Shown here piece after piece: positions 37,092 through 44,113 of a DNA stretch of 64,000 bases; position 1 is the first letter of the stretch; the number at the start of each line of letters is the position of its first letter. The DNA lies in NCBI GenBank assembly GCA_947038155.1, contig CAMQVH010000014.1:1-64000 (forward strand), read 5' to 3'. Made by a program: the position numbers and the translations under genes. Source of the stretch: an uncultured Bacteroides sp. (GTDB taxonomy: Bacteria; Bacteroidota; Bacteroidia; Bacteroidales; Bacteroidaceae). The notes beneath the pieces are model-generated. The model was not told the origin of the DNA and ran no database searches. It worked only from the letters and a program-made list of their open reading frames with translations.

Positions 37092-37634
37092 TTATGCTTT
37101 GGTTTCCTGTTTCGGCTTCCGGTCAAAGAATGGATTCTTTGAAGAGGCGCTCACTGGAATAGCCATAACCATCTTGCAGTCTTTCAGCCAATTGAGGCGT
37201 TGTGCTGCCAATCCGGCAGAGAACATGACACGGGTATCTACACGCATATCGGCTGCTGTGGCACAAGCGGAGCCGATGGCGATGCCAACGTCAATACTGT
37301 TCAATGCACAGGGGACGTCTTCCGTGCGTCCGGCACATGTCGCAAATCCGCAATGTCCGCAATTCAAGCCTTGTGCCTGTTCGCGTGTTCCTATCAATAC
37401 AACACATTCGGCGCTTAAGATGTTGTCGGCATCCCGAAGGAAAAACTTCATTCCGTGTTCTTCCACCATAGCTATCATTTTGTCCGACAACAGTTTAATA
37501 TCTTCATCGGTAATCAAGGCCACTTCAATGATATCAATCCCTTTTCCTTTCGGAGCAGTGCGTGCGGCGGTCATCATTTGGCGTGCTACCTGTAATATAT
37601 GCTCATGACGGGCATCTCTTTCATTCAGTATCAT
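37092..37634 (-). CDS. DUF2148 ferredoxin-like protein
   Basis: A 180-residue protein with a Cys cluster LNCGHCGFATCAG followed by a fourth Cys (DVPCALN), fitting an iron-sulfur site, and a C-terminal half rich in small residues (GSACATAADMRVD). It resembles DUF2148, a family of ferredoxin-like proteins without a firm function. The gene is separate from the agu pair by 70 bp. A -7 box (TATCTTTG on the minus strand) lies at 37661-37668. Confidence 0.8.
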   Translation of the reverse strand: MILNERDARHEHILQVARQMMTAARTAPKGKGIDIIEVALITDEDIKLLSDKMIAMVEEHGMKFFLRDADNILSAECVVLIGTREQAQGLNCGHCGFATCAGRTEDVPCALNSIDVGIAIGSACATAADMRVDTRVMFSAGLAAQRLNWLKDCKMVMAIPVSASSKNPFFDRKPKQETKA

Positions 37635-37660
37635 AACTTTTCTCGAATTAATTAGTGAGG

Positions 37661-37668
37661 CAAAGATA
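37661..37668 (-). promoter_or_regulatory. -7 promoter box for the DUF2148 gene
   Basis: The minus strand reads TATCTTTG, 27 bp upstream of the ATG at 37634. Confidence 0.5.
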
Positions 37669-37717
37669 AACTAAAATTGGTAAACCTGAACTAAATGATA
37701 GAATAAATAGAGATACT

Positions 37718-37893
37718 GGTAACGAACCTGGTTGAGTTATTAAAGGTAAGCTTAGTGCTGCTACATATAGTGATTCTAATCCTGTTACTGTTGAAGTTTG
37801 AGTAGTTACTGTCTGTGTATATGTAAATAATGACGGTAGTAGAGATGATGGTGTTTATGGTATTGCTATTGCTGATGAATATTATTTTATCAC
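37718..37893 (+). pseudogene. decayed coding remnant in the 37635-38064 gap
   Basis: One plus-strand frame reads protein-like sequence across two TGA stops (37733-37735 and 37799-37801): VIKGKLSAATYSDSNPVTVE, stop, then a stretch with NNDGSRDDGVYGIAIADEYY. It has no start and no recognisable family. The composition looks like a real secreted or structural beta protein that has lost function. It marks the left edge of the accessory block. I see nothing else in this gap apart from the promoter of the next gene. Confidence 0.35.
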
Positions 37894-37999
37894 ATGCTTT
37901 ATTTGTAATAAAATCTGCTTTATTTCTAGTGTAATAATCTGTTAATCAGTGTTCTAAAATATATGTGTAAGCTTTGCTATATATTAAAATATATTCTAT

Positions 38000-38007
38000 T
38001 ACTTTTG
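38000..38007 (+). promoter_or_regulatory. -7 promoter box for the HU-like gene
   Basis: TACTTTTG matches TAnnTTTG. A TTTG lies 23 bp upstream, slightly longer than the usual 19-21 bp spacing. The ATG follows 57 bp later. Confidence 0.55.
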
Positions 38008-38064
38008 TTCCGAAGTCAATAGAGTGACTTGCTGTTATTTTTAATTATATAAATATCTATTATT

Positions 38065-38532
38065 ATGTCTCTTAGATATAAAAAGAAGAAAATCGTATTG
38101 AACTTCGACAAAGAAAACAAGTTGGAGAAGTACGTTGCTGCTAATGTTCTTGTTGGTAGTATTAGTTATGAGAAATTATGTAATGAAGTAAACCAAAGAA
38201 CTGGTATTCATCGTTCCATAGTAGATGTTGTAGTGAAAGGTGTCGAAGATACCATGGTGACTTTTTTGGAGGAAGGCTTCTCAGTAAAACTAGGCGAGTT
38301 CGGTTCATTCCGGCCTGCAATTAATGCGGCAAGTAAAGACAAAGAGGATGAGGTAAGTGCTTCTACAATTATTAGGAAAAGGATCGCATTTACACCTGGT
38401 TCTAAATTCAAAACGATGCTTGGTAATGCTAGCATTGAATTATTTTCGGATATTGTATCAGGTACAGGTGAATCAGGAAAGGAAGAACCTGGTGGAGATT
38501 CGGGAGATGAAGCTCCCGACCCAACAGTTTGA
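38065..38532 (+). CDS. HU/IHF-like DNA-binding protein with acidic tail
   Basis: A 155-residue protein of the HU-like (HU_HIG) group common in Bacteroides. The N-terminal 20 residues are basic (MSLRYKKKKIVLNFDKE), the HU fold covers about 25-125 (helices with VVVKGVEDTMVTFLEEGFSV, then LGEFGSFRPA and the arm region RKRIAFTPGSKFK), and the tail is acidic and Gly-rich (GKEEPGGDSGDEAPDP). These stand-alone copies usually sit in accessory regions. A strong terminator follows. Its target is unknown. Confidence 0.88.
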   Translation: MSLRYKKKKIVLNFDKENKLEKYVAANVLVGSISYEKLCNEVNQRTGIHRSIVDVVVKGVEDTMVTFLEEGFSVKLGEFGSFRPAINAASKDKEDEVSASTIIRKRIAFTPGSKFKTMLGNASIELFSDIVSGTGESGKEEPGGDSGDEAPDPTV

Positions 38533-38556
38533 TCTTAATTCTTGAGTATTTTAAGA

Positions 38557-38585
38557 AAATGGAGGAGCCATAGGTTCCTCCATTT
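38557..38585 (+). terminator. terminator of the HU-like gene
   Basis: AAATGGAGGA (38557-38566) pairs perfectly with TCCTCCATTT (38576-38585) and is followed by a T-run. Confidence 0.9.
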
Positions 38586-38610
38586 TTTTTATTTTTTGTT
38601 TGAAATGTAT

Positions 38611-38673
38611 AAATTCACCGTTGCCTAACCACAAATTCACCGTTAGGCAATGGTGAATTCATCATAGCCTAAC
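38611..38673. repeat. 22-bp-period palindromic element, three units
   Basis: GTTGCCTAAC (38620), GTTAGGCAAT (38642) and ATAGCCTAAC (38664) start exactly 22 bp apart and alternate orientation. AATTCACC also repeats at 22 bp (38612 and 38634). The first two units form an 18-bp inverted repeat with one wobble, 38612-38629 with 38642-38659. It follows directly after the HU-like gene terminator. Confidence 0.75.
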
Positions 38674-38787
38674 GACAAAATACTGCATAATAAATGGAAT
38701 TTGATATTATTTATAAATTTTGATGCCTAGTCGTTTTTGAAAAATAATAAAAATGCAATTTAGTGCTAAACTAAATCATACTTTTTG

Positions 38788-38795
38788 TATATTTG
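38788..38795 (+). promoter_or_regulatory. -7 promoter box of the candidate non-coding RNA
   Basis: TATATTTG matches TAnnTTTG and is followed by structured, non-coding sequence. No clear -33 TTTG at the standard distance. Confidence 0.55.
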
Positions 38796-38800
38796 CAACG

Positions 38801-39110
38801 TTTCTCACGCCGATGCCTTTGTATTAGGCGGATGGGTGGGAAAGTATTATATAAAGAAAGACGTTTACTTGACGTTTTGTCTTTGGCTTATCAAAACTTC
38901 GAACACTTTGAGCAGCAGTCAAAAACAAAGCAACAGTAGGTGTCTGCGGGATATGTTTATATCTATTTGATATACCTTTTATATGAAAGGTATGTTAGTT
39001 TATACATATCGGCGTGGGCTTCTGCGTTGCTCGTTCAGACTACTGCGGGCAGTTCGAAGGCCTTGATAAGCGGGACGAGTAACAGGTACAGATTCCCGCG
39101 CTTTTTTTTA
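38801..39110 (+). ncRNA. candidate structured non-coding RNA of about 310 nt
   Basis: The stretch has a promoter box at its left end and a hairpin terminator at its right end (GCGGGA at 39070-39075 with TCCCGC at 39094-39099, then eight T). No frame codes well. It can fold extensively. The 5' end forms a hairpin (TTTCTCAC with GTGGGAAA near 38835), but CACGCCGAT (38807-38815) is also a perfect complement of ATCGGCGTG (39008-39016), so two alternative folds compete. A further hairpin is ATACCTTT (38972-38979) with AAAGGTAT (38986-38993). It could be a relative of the Bacteroidales-1/6S RNA type, but I cannot confirm this. Confidence 0.6.
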
Positions 39111-39176
39111 TGATACATACTTTTCAAAAAATGAACCGTTCGGTTCGGGAATCTGTCGAACAAAAAACTTATAGTT

Positions 39177-39395
39177 ATGAAAATGAGTTTTTTATTGCTA
39201 GTTAGCTTTTTTTATTCAAACATGAATGCGTAAACTATTATTATAAATGAACCTGATTTTATTGGTGAAGTTTTGGCAATTTCTACAAGTGGAGATGCAA
39301 CTTTATTAGAAAAAGGCAATGCCCAAGTTAAAATAAAAGATCAACAAATGGGATTTGAGAAGATTATTTATGTTCAAGGGAAAAATCACCTGTGA
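39177..39395 (+). pseudogene. secreted protein fragment with a nonsense codon at the signal cleavage site
   Basis: The frame starts with a good signal peptide (MKMSFLLLVSFFYSNMNA) and then meets TAA at 39231-39233. It continues in the same frame with IIINEPDFIGEVLAISTSGD and stops at TGA 39393. The usual residue after such NA cleavage sites in Bacteroides is Gln, so CAA to TAA is a single-base change. The remaining 53 residues look like the N-terminus of a longer surface or membrane protein. This is a decayed gene. Confidence 0.6.
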
Positions 39396-39469
39396 GATTG
39401 AGTAAAAATAATTTTTAATTAATTGTAGTGAGAAATTTTTGAAAACACTTTAAATATATTAAGAAAAAT

Positions 39470-40228
39470 ATGGAAAGAAATATTGATGATTATGAACTAT
39501 TAGCAATGGTACAATCAATTTACCATATTGCTAGCAAAGGTATGTTTATCCCTTCATTAGTAAAAATGAATATACCAACTACTAGATTGACTCTTCACCC
39601 TTTTGTAAATATGGCGATGATTGATTGTTGTATTAATACAGGACATAATGAAAACATTATCGAATTTGTAGAAAAGGGTTGTCAATCAGAGTATTCAATA
39701 ACTACATCTAAATACTTTGAGAGTATTTATGTCGAAGCTGTAGCTCAATGTTTAGGTAAACCCTTTTGTTATTGTTCTCCGAAACTGAATAGTTCTGCTA
39801 ATAAGCTTAGCGCAATGGCTTATGCTTTATTGTCTAAATCTATAATATTGTATGGAAACCTAGATTCTCCAGATTCGTTTCGCACTAGATCCATCTTAAT
39901 AAATAAAGCTCAGGAATTAAGACATAGCATAAATAATTCTTTTCTTCAGGGATTCTCCGATTTGGAATGTTTATGTATGAGAATTGCTGATAAGGCATTG
40001 GCGCAGCAAGCATATAAGAAAATTGGAGATATGCAAGAGGCGAATCAATTACTTCAAGATGGTAAGTATTTAGCATCATTATCGTCATTAACAGCCATGG
40101 AGGCTATAGAAAGAGGACTAAAATTGCATGAAAAATTATCGAATAGATTATTAGAAGAGTACCAAAACGGTTCATTGTATATAGTAAATACAGATTTATA
40201 TAATGTGTTTCTTTATGATAGTTTATAA
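39470..40228 (+). CDS. unknown helical protein, cassette gene 1
   Basis: A 252-residue soluble protein with no signal peptide or clear membrane segment. It is mostly helical, with a Cys-rich middle (DCCINTGHN and CLGKPFCYCS) and a C-terminal half whose helix pairs resemble TPR-like repeats (about 155-235). I recognise no family. It is the first of four same-strand genes with gaps of 21-42 bp, so it belongs to one operon. The sequence is visibly more AT-rich than the core genes on either side, which suggests transfer. Confidence 0.8.
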   Translation: MERNIDDYELLAMVQSIYHIASKGMFIPSLVKMNIPTTRLTLHPFVNMAMIDCCINTGHNENIIEFVEKGCQSEYSITTSKYFESIYVEAVAQCLGKPFCYCSPKLNSSANKLSAMAYALLSKSIILYGNLDSPDSFRTRSILINKAQELRHSINNSFLQGFSDLECLCMRIADKALAQQAYKKIGDMQEANQLLQDGKYLASLSSLTAMEAIERGLKLHEKLSNRLLEEYQNGSLYIVNTDLYNVFLYDSL

Positions 40229-40257
40229 TAATTATAATATTATGATATCTAAAAAAT

Positions 40258-40929
40258 ATGGATAGAATTTCAAGTACTGCTATTGAAGCAGTTAATTATT
40301 ATGAGAATCGTGATTTATACCATTGTATGAATACTTTGGGGGATTTATACAATATAACAGCGCGTGCTGGTAGCTTGGCATTAATGCAAACAGAAGATAA
40401 ATTTAAAGTTGGGAAAGCTTTTGCTTTGTTTACAATTATGGCTAAAGTTCAAGATAAGGATTTATTAAGTGTAGCTGCAGAAAATGCTTTTTTCTGCTTA
40501 TATAAGTTTTGTACAGAAAATGTAGGTGAATCAAGAGCAGTTGCAGCATACTATATTTGGGGAATCCTAAAATATGCTCCTGAAACACTGCAAGATAAAA
40601 TAGTCGAAACATATATAGCGAATTATTCTAGTCACGGCATTTGTAATTTTAGACCAGGCTATGGTTTCATAAATCCGTATGACGATAAAGCGACTATTGA
40701 TAATGCAATGCAATTTGTAACATTCATAAAATCTTATTTTGTGACTTTATTTTATAATTCTGATAATAAACAGTTGCTATTTCAAGAAAAAGGAATAGTA
40801 ATGAGTGAAGTTTTAGATAGCGTGAGATTGAATCATATAGTGCTGCCTCTCGAGAAACAAAATGTAGGATATGTTTTTTCTCAACAGCTATTTGATGAAA
40901 TTGAGAATACTTTGAATAAAGATTATTAA
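40258..40929 (+). CDS. unknown helical protein, cassette gene 2
   Basis: A 223-residue soluble, largely helical protein. An aromatic helix (RAVAAYYIWGILKYAPE) and a Gly/Pro/aromatic loop (ICNFRPGYGFINPYDD) stand out, followed by helix TFIKSYFVTLFYN. It has no signal peptide and no domain I recognise. It lies 29 bp after gene 1 and 21 bp before gene 3, so it is part of the same operon. Confidence 0.8.
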   Translation: MDRISSTAIEAVNYYENRDLYHCMNTLGDLYNITARAGSLALMQTEDKFKVGKAFALFTIMAKVQDKDLLSVAAENAFFCLYKFCTENVGESRAVAAYYIWGILKYAPETLQDKIVETYIANYSSHGICNFRPGYGFINPYDDKATIDNAMQFVTFIKSYFVTLFYNSDNKQLLFQEKGIVMSEVLDSVRLNHIVLPLEKQNVGYVFSQQLFDEIENTLNKDY

Positions 40930-40950
40930 CCCTTACTTAAATCTTAGATT

Positions 40951-41730
40951 ATGAATATATTTGATTATTTATTTGGAAATAAAACAAATGAGGTTGATAA
41001 AGAAAGTCAACCTCTAAGTGATGAATCTAGAAAAGTATTAGAGTATACAGATCCTGTAGAACAGTATGTTGTAGAAAGTGTTGCTGACCTAAAGAAAAAA
41101 GGAATACCAATAGAAACAAAAGAATTAGAAGCAGAGGCAATTTATCTAGCAGCATTTCTTTATATGAAGAATGATTGTAAGATTGATTTTAAAATAGATT
41201 ATTTTTCTATAGGCTTATTGGATAGAATATCCGATAAGAATTATGAAGTAGCGGATAGGGTTTTTTATTATATGAATCGATATTATCCCGAAATTTATGG
41301 AGAAAGTGAGATGCATTATGGAATACAAGGATATAAAATGAATATTCAAATGGCTCCTAATTATGAATCTTATATTAAAAATTATTTTATACGTACACAT
41401 AAAATTAGTTCAGCAAAAGAATTTCTTTTATTTTCTTCGCCAAGAAACTGTCTGTGGAAAGATAGTATAAAATCGATTGATAGTCTTACTCAAAGAAATG
41501 TTTATTACAAATTGGATAATACTAAATTCGAGTTAATGATTCCTCCTTACAATCCTTTGGTGTGTGGTCGAATACTATCCAAAACATCTATTTCTATAAA
41601 ATGTCAGTCCAATGATGGTAAACGTACTTTCATTTTTAAATACAAAAAAACGATTGCACCTGAAAATCTTATTGAGATTGATATGTATCGTAATGATAAA
41701 GGAGATATGGTTTCCTATCATAAAAATTAG
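40951..41730 (+). CDS. unknown protein, cassette gene 3
   Basis: A 259-residue soluble protein beginning MNIFDYLFGNKTNEVDK. The first two thirds are helical and charged. The last third is beta-rich with many Lys and aromatic residues (RTFIFKYKKT, then EIDMYRNDKGD). There is no signal peptide and no family I recognise. It precedes the exonuclease-VII-like gene by 42 bp. Confidence 0.8.
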   Translation: MNIFDYLFGNKTNEVDKESQPLSDESRKVLEYTDPVEQYVVESVADLKKKGIPIETKELEAEAIYLAAFLYMKNDCKIDFKIDYFSIGLLDRISDKNYEVADRVFYYMNRYYPEIYGESEMHYGIQGYKMNIQMAPNYESYIKNYFIRTHKISSAKEFLLFSSPRNCLWKDSIKSIDSLTQRNVYYKLDNTKFELMIPPYNPLVCGRILSKTSISIKCQSNDGKRTFIFKYKKTIAPENLIEIDMYRNDKGDMVSYHKN

Positions 41731-41772
41731 TAGAAGAAATAACGATAATAATTAGAATGTTTAGGAGTAAAG

Positions 41773-43365
41773 ATGACCGAGTTATTGGAATATATTGATG
41801 TATACAAGCCATCTGAAATACTTGGTATGTTTCAAAGTTATTTGGCTAAGCAAAATACAAGTGCAAAGGTTATATTTCTGAAAGGAGTGTATCTTAAAAG
41901 TTCTAAGAATAGTTCTCAATGGGCATTTTGCTACGATGTTATAAGAGATGAAGATACGCAAGAAGAAATGACTGTTAAGATAACACCTAAGCAACGAGAA
42001 AATTTGAAAGATGGCAATCTTGTAGTAATTGGAGGTATCATTGGTCGGCAGATAAAGCAAAATGGTTTTATTCAGTTGGTTCTAGGTGTGACTCGTGTTG
42101 AAGTTGTTAAAGACCAAGTAATAACAGATACAGAGTTGAAAATGATGGAACTTCGAAATCTAAAAAGCCTAAAAGGATTTAAAAATGTGGATACTCTACT
42201 TGAAGATAGATTATATTCGGGTAAAAAGCCAGCGATAGCTCTGCTTTTTGCTTCAACTTCTATCACAATGTCTGATTTTAATGCTGGAAAAAATGCAGCT
42301 TCCTCATATATGGATTTTACAGAACATAGAGTGTCTTTCGGTAATGCGGCGGAATTATCCAGTTATTTGCAAAAATTGGACTTGGAGCATTATGATGCAA
42401 TTGCACTTATCCGTGGTGGTGGAGGTGGTATCGAAAGTCTTGACGATTTATTAGTCCTTGAGACAATTGCGAATTTGCAAACATCTCTAATTTGTGCTGT
42501 TGGTCATGTAGATGAGAAACTATTTATTAAGAATCTCGCAGATAAAGTTGCATCAACTCCTAACGGATTGGGAAGCTATTTTAGTGAGATGGCTGAAAAT
42601 GTGATTCAAAAAAAGAATAAGTCTAGAGCCATTCTTGTGGAGCAGGTGAAAACACAGTTTAAGGAACAAATAGAGACTGCCAATAAACAAAATAGAGATC
42701 TGCAAGAGAAAATAACGGCATTGACAAGAAGTAGTGAAGCTAACCAAAAGATGTATGTTGAACAAATTAAAAACGCAGAAAAGCAGAATAGAGATTTACA
42801 AGATAAAATAACAATGCTAACAAAAAGTAGTAGTGCTAGCCAAAAGGTATATGTTGAACAAATCGGAAATGCTGAGAAACAAAATAAAGACCTGCAAGAA
42901 AAAATAACAGCGCTGACAAAAAATAATGAAACTACTCAAAAGATGTATGCTGAACAAATCAGAAATGCTGAGAAACAGAATAAGAGTTTACAAGATCAAT
43001 TATCCATCCTAACTAAAAATGCTGAAAATAGCCAAAACAGCCATAAAGATCAGACTGATGTTTTGCAGAAACAGCTAATTTTGATGCAAAATGAATTAAA
43101 AGAGTTGAAAGATAGCAATGCAAATCAGACAAAAGATTTTAATGAGAATATATCTAAAATGCAGTTAACGAATTGTGAGTTGCAAAAATCGTTGAATAAG
43201 CTAAATGCAGAAAATACTCAAGCAGCAAAAGATCTATCAGAAGCCAAGGTGTATGCAAAGCAGTTAGAGCAGCAGTTAGCTAGCAGTAAAAAGAAGCCTG
43301 GATGCTTTGGAATATTAATTGCTGCAGTTGTTATTATTGGACTTTTTTGTGGAATATGTATTTGA
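41773..43365 (+). CDS. exonuclease VII large-subunit-like protein with coiled-coil repeats and a C-terminal membrane anchor
   Basis: A 530-residue protein. Residues about 10-115 fit an OB fold and about 125-290 fit the Exonuc_VII_L domain, including the family pattern IRGGGGGIESLDDL (Arg214), CAVGHVDE (His245) and a candidate catalytic Asp168 in SITMSDF. Compared with the standard GHETD box of XseA, the Asp three residues after His is Glu here, so activity is uncertain. Residues 297-424 hold four 32-residue coiled-coil repeats (each with EKQN, DLQ and LTK-type positions), more coiled coil follows to about 505, and a membrane helix ends the protein (511-530). Housekeeping XseA has no such anchor. 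No xseB is adjacent. It closes the four-gene cassette. Confidence 0.82.
   Translation: MTELLEYIDVYKPSEILGMFQSYLAKQNTSAKVIFLKGVYLKSSKNSSQWAFCYDVIRDEDTQEEMTVKITPKQRENLKDGNLVVIGGIIGRQIKQNGFIQLVLGVTRVEVVKDQVITDTELKMMELRNLKSLKGFKNVDTLLEDRLYSGKKPAIALLFASTSITMSDFNAGKNAASSYMDFTEHRVSFGNAAELSSYLQKLDLEHYDAIALIRGGGGGIESLDDLLVLETIANLQTSLICAVGHVDEKLFIKNLADKVASTPNGLGSYFSEMAENVIQKKNKSRAILVEQVKTQFKEQIETANKQNRDLQEKITALTRSSEANQKMYVEQIKNAEKQNRDLQDKITMLTKSSSASQKVYVEQIGNAEKQNKDLQEKITALTKNNETTQKMYAEQIRNAEKQNKSLQDQLSILTKNAENSQNSHKDQTDVLQKQLILMQNELKELKDSNANQTKDFNENISKMQLTNCELQKSLNKLNAENTQAAKDLSEAKVYAKQLEQQLASSKKKPGCFGILIAAVVIIGLFCGICI
42661..43044 (+). repeat. four tandem 96-bp units encoding 32-residue coiled-coil repeats
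   Basis: Residues 297-328, 329-360, 361-392 and 393-424 of the XseA-like protein align with conserved EQI, A(E/N)KQN, LQ(E/D) and LT positions. Units are a whole number of codons, so slippage or recombination between them would change stalk length without a frameshift. Confidence 0.85.
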
Positions 43366-43425
43366 TAAAGCTATTTTAAAAGCATTTTATTTTTCATTTT
43401 CGATGTAATAAACCCTGTTTTTTTA

Positions 43426-43433
43426 TACTTTTG
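43426..43433 (+). promoter_or_regulatory. -7 promoter box for the fetA-like gene
   Basis: TACTTTTG matches TAnnTTTG and lies 25 bp before the ATG at 43458. It gives the transporter operon its own promoter, separate from the accessory cassette. Confidence 0.55.
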
Positions 43434-43457
43434 GCATGAATTTCTAAAAATGAAATA

Positions 43458-44078
43458 ATGCTACATATCAACAATGCTTGTATCGCTTTTGGGGCAGAAG
43501 TACTTTTTTCCGGATTAAATCTGAATCTGGAGAGGGGGAAAATCGCCTGTATTGTAGGACAGTCCGGCTGTGGAAAGACTTCATTACTAAATGCGGTGAT
43601 GGGCTTTGTTCCATTGAAGGAGGGGACCATAAAAGTAGGAGATACCTTGTTGGATAAATCAACTATCGACATAATCCGGCGGCAAATTGCATGGATTCCA
43701 CAAGAACTGGCCTTGCCTTTTGAATGGGTAAAGGAAATGGTGGCTCTTCCGTTTGATCTGAAAGTAAATCGTTCCGTCCCTTTTTCGGAAGAAAGGCTCT
43801 ATGAATATTTTGATGAGTTGGGACTGGAACATGATTTGTATACTAAAAGGGTGAATGAAGTTTCAGGCGGACAACGTCAGCGTATCATGCTGGCAGTGGC
43901 TGCAATGCTCAACAAACCTTTGATCATTATTGATGAACCGACATCAGCGTTGGATGCCGGATCAACAGACAAAGTGCTGGCTTTCTTCCGGAGGCAGGCA
44001 GAGAAAGGGGCGGCTGTGTTAGCAGTATCACATGATAAAGACTTTGCTTCGGGCTGTCATTATTTAATAGAACTATAA
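43458..44078 (+). CDS. fetA: ABC transporter ATPase, FetA/YbbL-like
   Basis: A 206-residue ATPase with Walker A GQSGCGKTS, signature VSGGQRQRI and Walker B LIIIDEPTSALD. The short length and the adjacent UPF0014 permease match the FetA/FetB pair, which in E. coli is linked to iron export. The substrate here is inferred from that family. The permease gene follows after 35 bp. Confidence 0.85.
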   Translation: MLHINNACIAFGAEVLFSGLNLNLERGKIACIVGQSGCGKTSLLNAVMGFVPLKEGTIKVGDTLLDKSTIDIIRRQIAWIPQELALPFEWVKEMVALPFDLKVNRSVPFSEERLYEYFDELGLEHDLYTKRVNEVSGGQRQRIMLAVAAMLNKPLIIIDEPTSALDAGSTDKVLAFFRRQAEKGAAVLAVSHDKDFASGCHYLIEL

Positions 44079-44113
44079 ACGAAATTTAATACTAGCATAA
44101 AGGGGATTTTATT

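Noticed and set aside
37099..37608. 169-residue plus-strand ORF opposite the DUF2148 gene
   Set aside because: The minus-strand protein has a conserved Cys cluster and promoter. The plus-strand reading is low-complexity antisense.
38785..38970. 61-residue ORF at the 5' end of the candidate ncRNA
   Set aside because: It begins inside the -7 promoter box, so it could not be translated from that transcript, and the stretch is strongly structured.
41773..43365. Ordinary housekeeping xseA
   Set aside because: The added 32-residue repeats, the C-terminal membrane helix, the altered GHETD box, the AT-rich context and the unknown partner genes do not fit a standard ExoVII subunit.
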